Below are positions 1-9,792 of a DNA stretch of 64,000 bases, piece by piece. This DNA comes from Bacteroidota bacterium (GTDB lineage: Bacteria; Bacteroidota; Bacteroidia; Flavobacteriales_D; Sanyastnellaceae). Made by a program: the position numbers and the translations under genes. The stretch spans positions 35,609 to 99,608 of the forward strand of contig JAQCFW010000004.1 of NCBI GenBank assembly GCA_027619225.1, in the 5' to 3' direction. The notes beneath the pieces are model-generated. The model worked only from the letters and a program-made list of their open reading frames with translations, was not told where the DNA came from and searched no databases. Numbering within the stretch: position 1 is the stretch's first letter; every line of letters starts with the position of its first letter.

Positions 1-1
1 A

Positions 2-1276
2 TATCCGATGCAATATGAAGAAACGACAAGCTTCCAAGCTCAGGCTTCGCTCTTTAACTCATTTGAGACCTCTTTAGGCTCATTAGATCTATTTACAGCA
101 CTATACCAAAGGCGCCATACAGATCACTTTGAGCTTTACAGAGAAGGAGAAGGGTTCTACATCCCTAACACTGATGGAGTTTTAGAAATGAGCAAGGATT
201 CATTATTTAGTCTTCAGTCTTGGAACGTGATAAATAACAATATAACGAGAACGACTGGGGCCACTTTATCTGCATCCCTTAAGAGTTCTGCTGGCATCAC
301 TACTATTTACGGAGACGTTCGTGAGGAAGCTTTAGCGAGTGGGAACTTAGGTGTTGATTCAATTTATGTGTTCGGAGACTCAACAGTCTATTCTAAAGGG
401 GAGAGAAGAATGACTAAAGACTTGAGCTTTACGCATAATGTAACTTTTGGCAAATTTTCTGCTACAGGATCTCTAGGTATTACACACAGAGACAAGGACT
501 TCGGCGTCTTCATTATGCCTGGAGCGAACTTTGCTTTATCTCTCGATAATGCTGACAACTATGTTGTTTTCGGTTCGGCAAATCGTTCGCTTCGTAGACC
601 GACATTCACTAATTACTACTACGGAGCTCACGGAGCTATTGGCAATATCGATCTTGAGCCAGAGTGGGCAGACAACTTCGAGGTGGGGACAAGACTTAAC
701 TTCAGAAATGATGTTTTCGAGTCTATCGTAGTAGAAGCGGCGGTTTTTCATAGACAAAGTCACAACTTAATCGATTGGATTCGCTTTGATGATCCTGATC
801 TAAGCGATACTACTAATACAACGACTGTTCTTGATGGCGTCACTTACGAATACGAGAATACATACGCTACCAACATCTCTGAGATGGACTTCACTGGATT
901 TGAACTAAGCCTTCAGCTTAAAGATAATCACGGCCAAACATTAGGATTGAGCTACATGCAAATGGGGTCATCATTTGATGATTTTGGATTTGAGTCCGTT
1001 TACACGAATGATTTCTTAACTAACGTGGTTAGTGCCCAGGTACAGACTAAACTTCCATTCGACTTTAACCTGAACATCAGATACACAAACCAGTTAAGGA
1101 ATAATGACGATGCAGAGTCTGTAAACCTTCTTTATCTAACTTTAGAAAGAACGTTTATGGAGAAGTACAACGCGTATGTCGGTGTAAATAACTTACTAAA
1201 CTCAGACTATACTGATATAGGAAATGTTCACCAACCTGGCCGTTGGTTAAAAGCAGGATTTAACTTCACATTCTAA
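2..1276 (+). CDS. TonB-dependent receptor, C-terminal beta-barrel part (5' end outside window)
   Basis: Outer-membrane receptor for TonB-driven uptake; only the C-terminal ~424 residues are in the window. The reading frame is open from the first bases (TAT CCG precede the first ATG at 8), so the true start and the plug domain lie upstream. The sequence alternates polar and aromatic residues as beta strands do. It has the receptor-type stretch with RRPTF followed by LEPEWADNFEVG, a near-terminal VNNLLNSDY motif, and a C-terminal Phe as the barrel-assembly signal. The substrate cannot be read from this part. A BtuB-like or siderophore receptor is possible. The gene ends 57 bp before the lysS region with no clear terminator. 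Confidence 0.85.
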   Translation, partial: YPMQYEETTSFQAQASLFNSFETSLGSLDLFTALYQRRHTDHFELYREGEGFYIPNTDGVLEMSKDSLFSLQSWNVINNNITRTTGATLSASLKSSAGITTIYGDVREEALASGNLGVDSIYVFGDSTVYSKGERRMTKDLSFTHNVTFGKFSATGSLGITHRDKDFGVFIMPGANFALSLDNADNYVVFGSANRSLRRPTFTNYYYGAHGAIGNIDLEPEWADNFEVGTRLNFRNDVFESIVVEAAVFHRQSHNLIDWIRFDDPDLSDTTNTTTVLDGVTYEYENTYATNISEMDFTGFELSLQLKDNHGQTLGLSYMQMGSSFDDFGFESVYTNDFLTNVVSAQVQTKLPFDFNLNIRYTNQLRNNDDAESVNLLYLTLERTFMEKYNAYVGVNNLLNSDYTDIGNVHQPGRWLKAGFNFTF

Positions 1277-1351
1277 TATGCGGAAGAGAGTCTGTTTGGG
1301 CTACAAGTAAGTAGGGAGAAAATTGCCACATTAATGCCACGTTTAGAAGCG

Positions 1352-1359
1352 TATCTTTG
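1352..1359 (+). promoter_or_regulatory. Bacteroidota -7 promoter element for lysS
   Basis: TATCTTTG matches the Bacteroidota TAnnTTTG consensus exactly and ends four bases before the ATG at 1364. No TTTG is seen at the usual -33 distance. If used, the transcript would begin at or next to the start codon, which argues against the earlier in-frame ATG at 1334 and suggests a leaderless mRNA. Confidence 0.5.
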
Positions 1360-1363
1360 TAGC

Positions 1364-2863
1364 ATGATTAGGAGCGAACAAGAGCAAGTTAGATTAGGGT
1401 CTTTACAGCAACTGCGGGACCTTGGAATTAATCCATACCCTGCCGAGGAGTTCATCGTAAGTCACAGAAGTGAGGACCTTAGAGATGGCTTTAAAGAAGG
1501 CGTTGAGGTGAGCTTAGCTGGAAGGATGATGAGCCGACGCATTATGGGCAAAGCCTCTTTTGCTGAACTCAAAGATGCTCAAGGCAGTTTTCAACTTTAC
1601 CTGAACCGAGACGAGATTTGTCCTGGTGAGGATAAAACCCTTTACAATTCAGTATTTAAAAAGCTCCTCGACAGAGGTGACTTTATCGGAGTGAAAGGAG
1701 TAACCTTTCTTACGAAAGTTGGTGAGCCTTCTGTGAAAGTTCTCGAATTTAAAGTCCTTTCAAAAGCCATCCGCCCTCTCCCAGCCGTGAAGACTGATGA
1801 GGATGGAAATGTGCACGACGCTTTCTCTGATCCAGAGCTTAGATACAGGATGCGTTACGTTGATCTCTGCGTAAATGACAAGGTGAAGGATACGTTTGTT
1901 GCTAGAAGCAAGATCATTAGAACTCTGAGGGAGGCTTTTGATAACGAGGGTTGGCTTGAAGTTGATACTCCTGTTTTACAGGCTATCCCCGGAGGAGCTG
2001 CCGCTCGTCCTTTCGCAACTCACCACAACGCACTTGACATACCTCTTTACCTTAGAATTGCAAATGAACTATACCTAAAAAGGCTCATCGTTGGTGGGTT
2101 CGAAGGTGTTTATGAGTTCTCTAGGAACTTCAGAAATGAGGGCATGGATAGAACGCACAATCCTGAATTTACAATTCTCGAACTCTATGTTGCATACAAA
2201 GATTACAACTGGATGATGAAGACGATAGAGAATCTACTTGGTGACGTAGCAAAGTCAGTCCATGGCGGGAAGGCTAAGGTTGTTTTAGCGGGTCAAGAAA
2301 TTGATTTCACTCCTCCCTACGCACGTATAACGATGCGTGATGCTATTCTAGAGAATGCTTCTGTTGACATAGATAAACTTGATGAAGATGGGATTAGAAG
2401 TGCGTGTAAAAAACTAGGAATTGATGTTGACGAATCTATGGGGCGAGGGAAACTCATTGATGAGCTTTTTGGCGAGAAGTGCGAGCACCAGTATATCCAA
2501 CCGACATTCATCACGGACTACCCCGTGGATATGTCTCCACTCACAAAAACGCACCGTGACAAGCCCGGTTACACAGAACGGTTTGAGCTATTCATAAATG
2601 GAACAGAGGTTGCGAACGCTTACTCGGAGTTGAATGACCCCATCGACCAACGTGAGCGTTTCGAGTCTCAGGCTAAGCTTGCTGAGCGAGGTGACGATGA
2701 GGCAATGTTCATCGATCAGGATTTCCTGCGTTCACTTGAGTTTGGCATGCCTCCGACAAGCGGTGTGGGTATCGGTGTTGATAGGCTTGTTATGATGCTT
2801 ACAGACCAAACCTCTATTCAAGAAGTTCTACTCTTCCCTCAAATGAAACCTGAGCAATTCTAA
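1364..2863 (+). CDS. lysS: Lysine--tRNA ligase, class II
   Basis: Charges tRNA-Lys with lysine in the cytosol. From ATG 1364 the protein has 499 residues, the family length. An N-terminal OB-fold anticodon-binding domain (roughly residues 45-160) is followed by the class II catalytic core with motif 2 (RNFRNEGMDRTHNPEFT, about 250-270), the ELFINGTEVANAYSELNDP stretch and motif 3 (GVGIGVDRL) near the C terminus. An in-frame ATG at 1334 would add ten residues. The internal start is preferred because LysRS proteins begin about 15 residues before the LRDLGINPYP motif and because a promoter element lies at 1352-1359. It stands alone, followed by the DUF59 gene after 22 bp. Confidence 0.97.
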   Translation: MIRSEQEQVRLGSLQQLRDLGINPYPAEEFIVSHRSEDLRDGFKEGVEVSLAGRMMSRRIMGKASFAELKDAQGSFQLYLNRDEICPGEDKTLYNSVFKKLLDRGDFIGVKGVTFLTKVGEPSVKVLEFKVLSKAIRPLPAVKTDEDGNVHDAFSDPELRYRMRYVDLCVNDKVKDTFVARSKIIRTLREAFDNEGWLEVDTPVLQAIPGGAAARPFATHHNALDIPLYLRIANELYLKRLIVGGFEGVYEFSRNFRNEGMDRTHNPEFTILELYVAYKDYNWMMKTIENLLGDVAKSVHGGKAKVVLAGQEIDFTPPYARITMRDAILENASVDIDKLDEDGIRSACKKLGIDVDESMGRGKLIDELFGEKCEHQYIQPTFITDYPVDMSPLTKTHRDKPGYTERFELFINGTEVANAYSELNDPIDQRERFESQAKLAERGDDEAMFIDQDFLRSLEFGMPPTSGVGIGVDRLVMMLTDQTSIQEVLLFPQMKPEQF

Positions 2864-2885
2864 TCAAACAATTCAATTACTAGAA

Positions 2886-3194
2886 ATGGCCATTCCCACT
2901 ACAAATCAAATAATCGAAGTTCTAAAAACTATTTTCGACCCTGAAATTCCGGTAGATATTTACGAATTGGGGCTTATATACGAAGTGAAAATTTCCGATG
3001 ATGGCGTTGTGCTGATCGACATGACTCTAACATCTCCTAACTGCCCAGTGGCAGAGAGTATGCCTAAAGATGTAGAGGATAAAGTAGCCGCAATGGATGG
3101 AGTCAAGAGTGCAAAAGTTGAGATCGTTTTTGATCCACCTTGGACTCAGGATATGATGAGCGAGGAGGCAAAACTTGAGTGTGGATTTCTATGA
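2886..3194 (+). CDS. DUF59/MIP18-family Fe-S cluster assembly protein (SufT-like)
   Basis: Small (102 aa) protein of the MIP18/DUF59 family, which helps iron-sulfur cluster assembly or transfer. The family signatures are DPEIPVDIYELGLIY (residues 18-32), TSPNCP with the conserved Cys53, and the PPW motif near residue 90. Its stop overlaps the dxr start by 4 bp (ATGA), so the two are probably translated together. In other Bacteroidota this gene often sits in the suf cluster; no suf genes are visible here. The exact partner proteins are inferred, not seen. Confidence 0.88.
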   Translation: MAIPTTNQIIEVLKTIFDPEIPVDIYELGLIYEVKISDDGVVLIDMTLTSPNCPVAESMPKDVEDKVAAMDGVKSAKVEIVFDPPWTQDMMSEEAKLECGFL

Positions 3195-4360
3195 AATCAG
3201 CAGATTCAAAGGCTCCAACTCGCGGCATAGCAATTCTCGGCTCTACAGGTTCGATAGGCACCCAAGCACTCGATGTAATACGCGAGCAATCTGAATTCCT
3301 ACACGTAGAAGTTCTTTCTGCCGGAAGAAATGCTGACCTTTTAATTAAACAGGCTCTCGAGTTTAAGCCTAACGCCGTCGTAATTGCCGAGCCTTCGCTA
3401 AGGGATAAAGTATTTGACGCCTTATTTGACGAAGGAATTAAGGTCTACTGCGGAGACGAAGCTCTCGTCCAAGTCGTAGAGATGGAGGGTATAAATATGG
3501 TTCTAACCGCCCTTGTGGGCGCTGCTGGATTACGTCCTACCCTGAGTGCAATCAGAGCTGGCAAACATATCGCTCTAGCGAACAAAGAAACCATGGTCAT
3601 CGCAGGTGAACTCGTAATGGCCGAAGCTCGCAAAGCTGGAGTTGATATTCACCCTGTGGATTCAGAGCATAGCGCCATTTATCAATGCATTGCTGGAGAA
3701 TTTCACAATCCCATAGAAAAAATCGTTCTTACCGCATCTGGAGGTCCGTTCCGCGGATTCAGCTCTGAGATGCTTGCAAGTGTAACCAAGGCAGACGCTC
3801 TGAAGCATCCGAACTGGGATATGGGGGCAAAAATCACCATCGATTCTGCATCTATGATGAACAAAGGTCTTGAGGTGATTGAGGCGAAGTGGTTATTTAA
3901 TCTTCACAAAGACCAAATAGATATCATCGTACATCCACAATCAATCATCCACAGTATTGTTCAATTCGAGGATGGATCTATGAAGGCTCAAATGGGGCTC
4001 CCAGACATGAAGCTCCCTATTCAATACGCCCTCGCCTATCCGAGAAGGTTTAAGAATACTTTTCCTCGATTCGATTTCTTAGACTATCCCTCTCTTACAT
4101 TTGAAAAGCCAGATTTTAAAGCGTTCCGCAACCTCAATCTCGCCTTTGACGCCTTGGCAAAAGAAGGGAATGCTCCAGCTGTTCTCAATGCAGCAAATGA
4201 AGTCGCTGTCGCTCGTTTTCTGAATGATGAAATCGCATTTACACAGCTTCCTGATGTTGTAGAATATGCCCTTAGTAAGGTTAGCTACCAATCAAAACCA
4301 GATCTCGAAGTTCATCTTGCATCAGACACAGAGGCGCGCGCTTTCGCCTTAGAATTTTAA
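3191..4360 (+). CDS. dxr: 1-deoxy-D-xylulose 5-phosphate reductoisomerase
   Basis: Second step of the non-mevalonate (MEP) isoprenoid pathway: DXP is rearranged and reduced with NADPH to 2-C-methyl-D-erythritol 4-phosphate. The 389-residue protein has the N-terminal NADPH-binding GSTGSIG loop, NKE, the metal-binding region HPVDSEHSA, ASGGPFRG, MNKGLEVIEA and HPQSIIHS, all DXR hallmarks, and normal length. The ATG at 3191 overlaps the preceding stop as ATGA. An upstream in-frame GTG at 3179 is less likely. The next gene, frr, converges on it with only 32 bp between. Confidence 0.97.
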   Translation: MKSADSKAPTRGIAILGSTGSIGTQALDVIREQSEFLHVEVLSAGRNADLLIKQALEFKPNAVVIAEPSLRDKVFDALFDEGIKVYCGDEALVQVVEMEGINMVLTALVGAAGLRPTLSAIRAGKHIALANKETMVIAGELVMAEARKAGVDIHPVDSEHSAIYQCIAGEFHNPIEKIVLTASGGPFRGFSSEMLASVTKADALKHPNWDMGAKITIDSASMMNKGLEVIEAKWLFNLHKDQIDIIVHPQSIIHSIVQFEDGSMKAQMGLPDMKLPIQYALAYPRRFKNTFPRFDFLDYPSLTFEKPDFKAFRNLNLAFDALAKEGNAPAVLNAANEVAVARFLNDEIAFTQLPDVVEYALSKVSYQSKPDLEVHLASDTEARAFALEF

Positions 4361-4392
4361 GGTCTATCGCTTTAGTGTAGAATCTGAAATAA

Positions 4393-4956
4393 TCAGATTG
4401 TCATTATATCACTTTCTTTTGCATCTAGCACCTCCTCTATCTTCTTTGTATAGGCGTTTGTCAAATCCTGTACTTTTGCCTCTCCTGTCTTGTGCATGTC
4501 TTCACTAAGGCCGTCTTCCTTAGCCAATTTAAGTAAATCATTAGCGTCTTTACGTGCAGTACGTATAGAAACCCTCGCCGCCTCGCCTTCACTCCTCGCA
4601 CGTTTGCTAAGTTCAATTCGTCTTTCCTCTGTGAGTGGTGGAACATTGATAATTAACACTTCACCATTGCTCGTCGGATTTAACCCAAGATTGGCGTTGA
4701 TTATGCCAGTAGCAATTGGATCAAGCATGGGTTTTTCCCAAGGCTGAACAACAATCGTTCTAGCATCTGTAGAATTTACGTTTGCAACCTGACTTATCGG
4801 TGTCATGGTGCCGTAATAATCAATCTTAACGCTATCTAACATCGCAGGATGAGCTTTTCCAGCTCTAACTTTTCTTAGTTCTCCTGTCAAGCGATCCATC
4901 GCTTTGTCCATTAAATCTTTGGCCTCTTCTAGTGCCATATCTATAGCTTCTTGCAT
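4393..4956 (-). CDS. frr: Ribosome recycling factor
   Basis: Splits the post-termination ribosome together with EF-G. The length of 187 residues is standard. RRF signatures include RAGKAHPAML, the VQPWEKPMLDPIATGI stretch, PPLTEERR and a helical C terminus. It lies 24 bp downstream of pyrH on the same strand, the usual pyrH-frr pair, and converges on dxr. The stop is TGA. Confidence 0.97.
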   Translation of the reverse strand: MQEAIDMALEEAKDLMDKAMDRLTGELRKVRAGKAHPAMLDSVKIDYYGTMTPISQVANVNSTDARTIVVQPWEKPMLDPIATGIINANLGLNPTSNGEVLIINVPPLTEERRIELSKRARSEGEAARVSIRTARKDANDLLKLAKEDGLSEDMHKTGEAKVQDLTNAYTKKIEEVLDAKESDIMTI

Positions 4957-4980
4957 ATCCTTCTTTATTAACTGCCAGTA

Positions 4981-5752
<772 letters not shown>

Positions 5753-5792
5753 CAAGTTTATTTTTATTGGGGCGGAGCCCAATTGATATTTA

Positions 5793-6620
5793 TTATCTTA
5801 AAGCGATACGGCTGAAGCTTTCAACCTTAGCCCCTGGGCAAGCAGATGCTACATATTGAGCAACTGTTTGCTTATTGTCCTTAATGAATGGCTGATTTAC
5901 AAGAGTTACCTCTTTATACCATTTGTTAAGACGTCCAATAGCAATCTTATCTGCCAATTCAGCTGGCTTTCCTTCTTGAATAGCTAAATCTCTTGCGATT
6001 TCAGTCTCTTTGGCAATGAGGTCATCTGGAATTTGTGACTGATCAACAGCAACAGGAGCCATCGCAGCTGCCTGCATAGCAACATCGCGTCCAACACCAG
6101 CATCTACTGATCCACTAAATCCAACGACTGTAGCCAAACGGTTACCTGGATGAATATATGAAGCTACAGTTTCTCCCTTAGCGACATTAAAGCCACCAAT
6201 TTCGATACGCTCTCCAATTTTTCCGGTTTCGTCGATGATTCTATCTGCAACAGTGATGTCAGATCCAGGGAAGGTCTTCGCAAGGAGGTCATCCTTCGTC
6301 TCACACCCATCAGCAATAGCCAGGTCGATTAAAGTTTGAGCTACAGAGATGAAGTCCGCATTCTGTGCAACGAAGTCCGTCTCACAGTTGAGTGACATGA
6401 CAATGCCTGTCTTTCCGTCTTTGCTTACACCTGAAAGAATTACTCCTTCACTTGCGTCGCGGTCACTACGCTTGGCAGCAACTTTTTGACCTTTGAGTCG
6501 AAGTATCTCGACAGCTTTTTCTGTATTTCCTTCGGATTCTTCGAGTGCTCTTTTGCAATCCATCATCCCAGCGCCTGTTTGTATACGTAGCGCTTTTACT
6601 TCAGCAGCAGTTATGCTCAT
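5793..6620 (-). CDS. tsf: Translation elongation factor Ts
   Basis: Guanine-nucleotide exchange factor for EF-Tu. The 275-residue protein has the N-terminal UBA-like region (ITAAEVKALRIQTGAGMMDCKRAL) and the characteristic CETDFVA motif near residue 80, followed by a dimerisation domain of usual length. It lies 30 bp downstream of rpsB, the near-universal rpsB-tsf pair, and ends at a strong hairpin terminator. Confidence 0.97.
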   Translation of the reverse strand: MSITAAEVKALRIQTGAGMMDCKRALEESEGNTEKAVEILRLKGQKVAAKRSDRDASEGVILSGVSKDGKTGIVMSLNCETDFVAQNADFISVAQTLIDLAIADGCETKDDLLAKTFPGSDITVADRIIDETGKIGERIEIGGFNVAKGETVASYIHPGNRLATVVGFSGSVDAGVGRDVAMQAAAMAPVAVDQSQIPDDLIAKETEIARDLAIQEGKPAELADKIAIGRLNKWYKEVTLVNQPFIKDNKQTVAQYVASACPGAKVESFSRIALR

Positions 6621-6650
6621 GATATTATCTGTAAAAAGTGGTGGTGGTAA

Positions 6651-7613
6651 TTAGTCTTTTGGCTCTTCAGAAACAGGCTCCTTAGAAACAGGCTCCTTAG
6701 AAGCAACTTTTTTTGCGGCCTTTTTAATCGTAGGCCTTTTAGCCCTTGGTTTAGTTACCTCATCAGCTTTTACTTCCTCTTTGGCAGAAGCATCATCTGA
6801 TTCAGAAGCCTCTTCTAATTTAGCGGCTTCCTCTAATTTAGCAGCAGCCTCTAATTTATCAGCCTCCTCTTTCGCTTTGGCAATTTTCATAGCTTCAGCT
6901 AGCGCATCAGCTTCATCTTTTTCTTCCTTACGCTCGTTTAAACCCTCAGCAACAGCTTCAGCGAGTGTACGCGTAATTAGGTCGATTGACTTTGAAGCAT
7001 CATCGTTGGCTGGAATTACAAAATCAACTGGGCGGGGATCGCTGTTCGTATCAACAATCGCAAAGACTGGAATATTCAGCTTCTTTGCCTCTGCTAAAGC
7101 GATGTGCTCTTTCCTAACATCCACGATGAATATCGCAGTTGGAAGTCTCGTCATGTCAGCAATAGAACCTAAAACTTTATCTAGCTTCTCTCTTTGACGG
7201 CTAACTTGAAGACGCTCACGCTTAGATAGAATGGCAAGCGTACCATCCGCTTCCATCTTATCAATCTGAGTCATCTTACGAATTGCCTTACGGATCGTTC
7301 CGAAGTTGGTAAGCATACCCCCTGACCAACGCTCAGTGATGTATGGCATGCCGATAGCCTTTGCGTGAGTAGAAACGATGTCTTGACCTTGTTTCTTTGT
7401 AGAAACAAAGAGGATTTTCTTTCCGCTCTTTGCAATTTGTTTCATTGCCGCTGCAGCTTCGTCAATCTTAACGATGCTCTTATGCAAATCAATAATGTGA
7501 ATTCCTTTCTTCTCAGTGAAGATGTAAGGCGCCATGTGTGGGTTCCACTTGCGCTTTAGGTGGCCGAAGTGAGATCCGGCTTCGAGCAATTGCTCAAAAT
7601 TAGTACGAGCCAT
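6651..7613 (-). CDS. rpsB: 30S ribosomal protein S2 with long charged C-terminal tail
   Basis: Small-subunit ribosomal protein S2. The first ~235 residues are a standard S2: LLEAGSHFGHLKRKWNP near the start, YIFTEKKGIHIIDL, and FIVDVRKEHIALAEAKKLNIPVF. The protein then continues for about 85 residues rich in Ala, Lys and Glu, with low-complexity repeats (KLEEAA twice; KEPVS-type pentapeptides three times at the end) and a KRPTIKKAAKK basic patch. Total length is 320 against roughly 240-260 for most S2 proteins. It heads the rpsB-tsf operon. The start ATG at 7613 gives the canonical MARTNFEQLLEAG. Confidence 0.97.
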   Translation of the reverse strand: MARTNFEQLLEAGSHFGHLKRKWNPHMAPYIFTEKKGIHIIDLHKSIVKIDEAAAAMKQIAKSGKKILFVSTKKQGQDIVSTHAKAIGMPYITERWSGGMLTNFGTIRKAIRKMTQIDKMEADGTLAILSKRERLQVSRQREKLDKVLGSIADMTRLPTAIFIVDVRKEHIALAEAKKLNIPVFAIVDTNSDPRPVDFVIPANDDASKSIDLITRTLAEAVAEGLNERKEEKDEADALAEAMKIAKAKEEADKLEAAAKLEEAAKLEEASESDDASAKEEVKADEVTKPRAKRPTIKKAAKKVASKEPVSKEPVSEEPKD

Positions 7614-7733
7614 GTTGTTAGTTTACTTTCCTAGTTTAAAGCAATCCCATAGTAGCCACTTAATTGTGTGAGTCTATGAAATTTGGATGCTAAACAAATT
7701 ATTAAAAAATGAAGACGAGTCAGGCGGCAGCCA

Positions 7734-8120
7734 TTAACGCTTCGAGAACTGTTCTTTCTTACGGGCTTTCTTTTGTCCGAATTTCTTACGCTCAACCATA
7801 CGTGGATCACGAGTAGTAAGACCTTCAGCTTTAAGAGTAGATTTATTTTCAGGATCTATTTCGATAAGAGCCTTAGAGATCGCTAAACGTATTGCTTCTG
7901 CTTGGCCGGTAATACCTCCGCCAGCAACGTTTACTTTAATATTGTATTTACCAGTTGTTTCTGTAAGTACGAATGGCTGGTTAATCTTGTATTGGAGAGT
8001 CCCTGTTGGGAAGTAGTCCTTATAGTCACGCTTGTTAATTGTGAATTCTCCTTTTCCTTCTGAGAGGTAAAGGCGAGCTACTGCGTCTTTGCGACGGCCT
8101 GATGTGTTAATTACGTCCAT
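7734..8120 (-). CDS. rpsI: 30S ribosomal protein S9
   Basis: Small-subunit ribosomal protein S9, 128 residues. The N terminus contains TSGRRKDAVARLYL, the GGGITGQAEAIRLAISKAL core follows, and the C terminus is the expected GQKKARKKEQFSKR, whose last Lys-Arg reaches the ribosomal P site. It lies 8 bp downstream of rplM, the conserved rplM-rpsI pair. Confidence 0.98.
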   Translation of the reverse strand: MDVINTSGRRKDAVARLYLSEGKGEFTINKRDYKDYFPTGTLQYKINQPFVLTETTGKYNIKVNVAGGGITGQAEAIRLAISKALIEIDPENKSTLKAEGLTTRDPRMVERKKFGQKKARKKEQFSKR

Positions 8121-8128
8121 GCTTCAGG

Positions 8129-8578
8129 TTAGTGGTTGAAAGTGATTGTCCTCGGCTCTTGCGCTTCATGCTTGTGGCTAGGCCCAACATAAACGTGCAA
8201 GTTGCGGAAAAGTGCACGACCTAAAGTGTTCTTAGGGAGCATGCCTCTTACAGCTTCTTCAACCATTGAAAAAGGCTTTCGCGCCATAACCTCAGCAGCT
8301 GTACGAGTACGTTGACCACCTGGGTAACCAGTGTAACGCATATAAATCTTTTGATCCCACTTCTTTCCAGTAAGCTTGATCTTCTCTGCGTTTATGACAA
8401 CTACGTAATCTCCGCAATCTGCGTGAGGCGTAAAATTAGGCTTGTGCTTGCCGCGTATAAGTTTTGCAACTTCTGAAGCAATTCTCCCTAGAGTCTGCCC
8501 TTCAGCATCTACCAGTAGCCATTTTTTATCGGCATTCTCCTTGTTAGCGGAGATTGTTTTGTAACTTAAAGTATCCAC
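8129..8578 (-). CDS. rplM: 50S ribosomal protein L13
   Basis: Large-subunit ribosomal protein L13, 149 residues from a GTG start at 8578. Core signatures are [41 protein letters not shown] and the [18 protein letters not shown] segment. The reading frame is open to an ATG at 8638, but Bacteroidota L13 proteins begin with [13 protein letters not shown], which places the start at GTG 8578. A -7 promoter element at 8623-8630 lies inside the longer version and supports this. Confidence 0.95.
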   Translation of the reverse strand: MDTLSYKTISANKENADKKWLLVDAEGQTLGRIASEVAKLIRGKHKPNFTPHADCGDYVVVINAEKIKLTGKKWDQKIYMRYTGYPGGQRTRTAAEVMARKPFSMVEEAVRGMLPKNTLGRALFRNLHVYVGPSHKHEAQEPRTITFNH

Positions 8579-8622
8579 AGCGAAAGTGTTGCGTGTTCGA
8601 TTTTTCCCCAAATTTAGGGGTG

Positions 8623-8652
8623 CAAAGATAGTTGACAATGTGGATAACCAAG
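8623..8652 (-). promoter_or_regulatory. Bacteroidota promoter for rplM-rpsI
   Basis: On the minus strand, CTTG (8649-8652) is followed after 18 bases by TATCTTTG (8630-8623), an exact -7 TAnnTTTG element. Transcription would start about 40 bases before the GTG start of rplM. The position rules out the upstream ATG at 8638. Confidence 0.6.
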
Positions 8653-8671
8653 TCTTTTAGGTGGACAAAAA

Positions 8672-9349
8672 TTACTTTTTTCCATTCCGCCGCTTCAATT
8701 CCAAATCGTAACTGCAAATAAACACGTGCTGAGACCATGGGTCTGTCGCGTTTGTTTGTTGTTCTATTTGGTAACCAAAAGAAACCCAACGTCGTTTGGA
8801 GGCATTATATTTAGTCATAAATCTGTATCTAAAACCGCTCTGATAGAACCCTTCTTGAGATGGTTTAAAGAACAATTCTGTATAGATGGCCAATCGTAAT
8901 TTTTTTGTCACCTTATAATACAAGGCGGGGCTTAGTCGGAAAGTTTGCCTAATCTCGGTTTTTAGTTGGTATTGGAATCGAAGTGAGGCAGAGATGTTAG
9001 AGAAGAGGGAGCGTTTATACTTCGCGGATACGGAAATACGGCGTAGCGGCTCCATAGCGTACTCGTCAGTTCGCGTCTCGCCGAGTCGGAGTGCTGAGGA
9101 GAGTTTCCAATAAGGAGAGAGCTCTCTTGAAAGGGTGAAATTCGCAAACGCGGATCCGAGGCGGGAGGCATCGTAGTCTAAACGAGTTTGGGCTTCTGAA
9201 GTGAATTCTAATGTCTTAGAAATATTTTTAGAAATAGACATGCTAGTCCAAACTCCATAATCTGTCCACTGTCCAAAAGTCGGCGTAGAGGAGAAGAAGA
9301 TGGCGAGAAAAACCATTGCAAGCCTAGCCATAATCTTAATACTCGTCAT
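8672..9349 (-). CDS. DUF2490 family outer-membrane protein
   Basis: Secreted or outer-membrane protein of unknown role (225 aa). It has an N-terminal signal peptide (hydrophobic run MVFLAIFFSS, cleavage near TFGQ). Amphipathic beta strands follow, with the DUF2490 pattern: WTDYGVW near the mature N terminus, a DYDASRL stretch, then many alternating strands such as SPALYYKVTKKLRLAIYTEL. It is probably a small beta barrel. The ATG at 9349 overlaps the upstream lipoprotein gene by 14 bp; an ATG at 9331 is an alternative that would remove the overlap. Confidence 0.8.
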   Translation of the reverse strand: MTSIKIMARLAMVFLAIFFSSTPTFGQWTDYGVWTSMSISKNISKTLEFTSEAQTRLDYDASRLGSAFANFTLSRELSPYWKLSSALRLGETRTDEYAMEPLRRISVSAKYKRSLFSNISASLRFQYQLKTEIRQTFRLSPALYYKVTKKLRLAIYTELFFKPSQEGFYQSGFRYRFMTKYNASKRRWVSFGYQIEQQTNATDPWSQHVFICSYDLELKRRNGKK

Positions 9350-9752
9350 AGATGAGTAGGGGTGCTGAGGTTACTATATCATCTCTATCTTCAATCTCAA
9401 CTTCAAAATAAAAGGCTATCTTAGGAAGCGGGCTTGCTGTTGAAGAGGTGTCCTCGGAATACACGTATAAGGTGTAATTCCCTGTTCTCAGCCAGTTAAA
9501 AGCAAAGTCACCATCTGGGTTTGTATCAACTTTGTCATCCGGGCTTGTGTGATCACCATAAATGATGTGAACCTCTACATCTGAAGCCGGAATGGTGTCG
9601 ACGGTAGAGGCCGGGTTATTTATTTGGACTCTGCGAACGAGACTAATGGAACCCTCTATAGAAGCGCTTCCCCCCTCGCCGGGAGTTTTAACGCAAGAAA
9701 TAAGAGTAATCGCAATAAAAATTAAAGTCGTGAGATAATGCATCGTTTTCAT
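9336..9752 (-). CDS. Putative lipoprotein with prealbumin-like fold
   Basis: Unnamed lipoprotein of 138 residues starting MKTMHYL. The hydrophobic segment ends in a lipobox (ITLISC, Cys20), so export by signal peptidase II is expected. The mature part resembles carboxypeptidase-regulatory/prealbumin-like beta sandwiches: IEGSISLVRR at its start and GDFAFNWLRTGNYTLYVYSED in the middle. No catalytic motif is visible. It is transcribed with the downstream DUF2490 gene and is divergent from tdk with 40 bp between the starts. The function is unknown. Confidence 0.7.
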   Translation of the reverse strand: MKTMHYLTTLIFIAITLISCVKTPGEGGSASIEGSISLVRRVQINNPASTVDTIPASDVEVHIIYGDHTSPDDKVDTNPDGDFAFNWLRTGNYTLYVYSEDTSSTASPLPKIAFYFEVEIEDRDDIVTSAPLLIYDEY

Positions 9753-9792
9753 AGGTGCTAAATTACATTCAAATCGTAACTTGCTCTCGCTA

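Noticed and set aside
1334..1363. Upstream ATG start for lysS at 1334.
   Set aside because: It adds ten atypical residues and lies upstream of an exact -7 promoter element at 1352-1359; family members start at the position of ATG 1364.
5753..5792. Inverted GGGGCGGAGCCC-like sequence after tsf as a second terminator.
   Set aside because: Its arms are short and imperfect and no T-run follows; the 11-bp stem at 5727-5752 explains termination better.
7365..7559. Plus-strand open frames opposite rpsB and other ribosomal genes.
   Set aside because: These are antisense shadows of strongly coding genes with no motif or start context of their own.
8579..8638. Longer L13 protein starting at ATG 8638.
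   Set aside because: The extra 20 residues are not found in L13, and the promoter element at 8623-8630 would lie inside the coding sequence.
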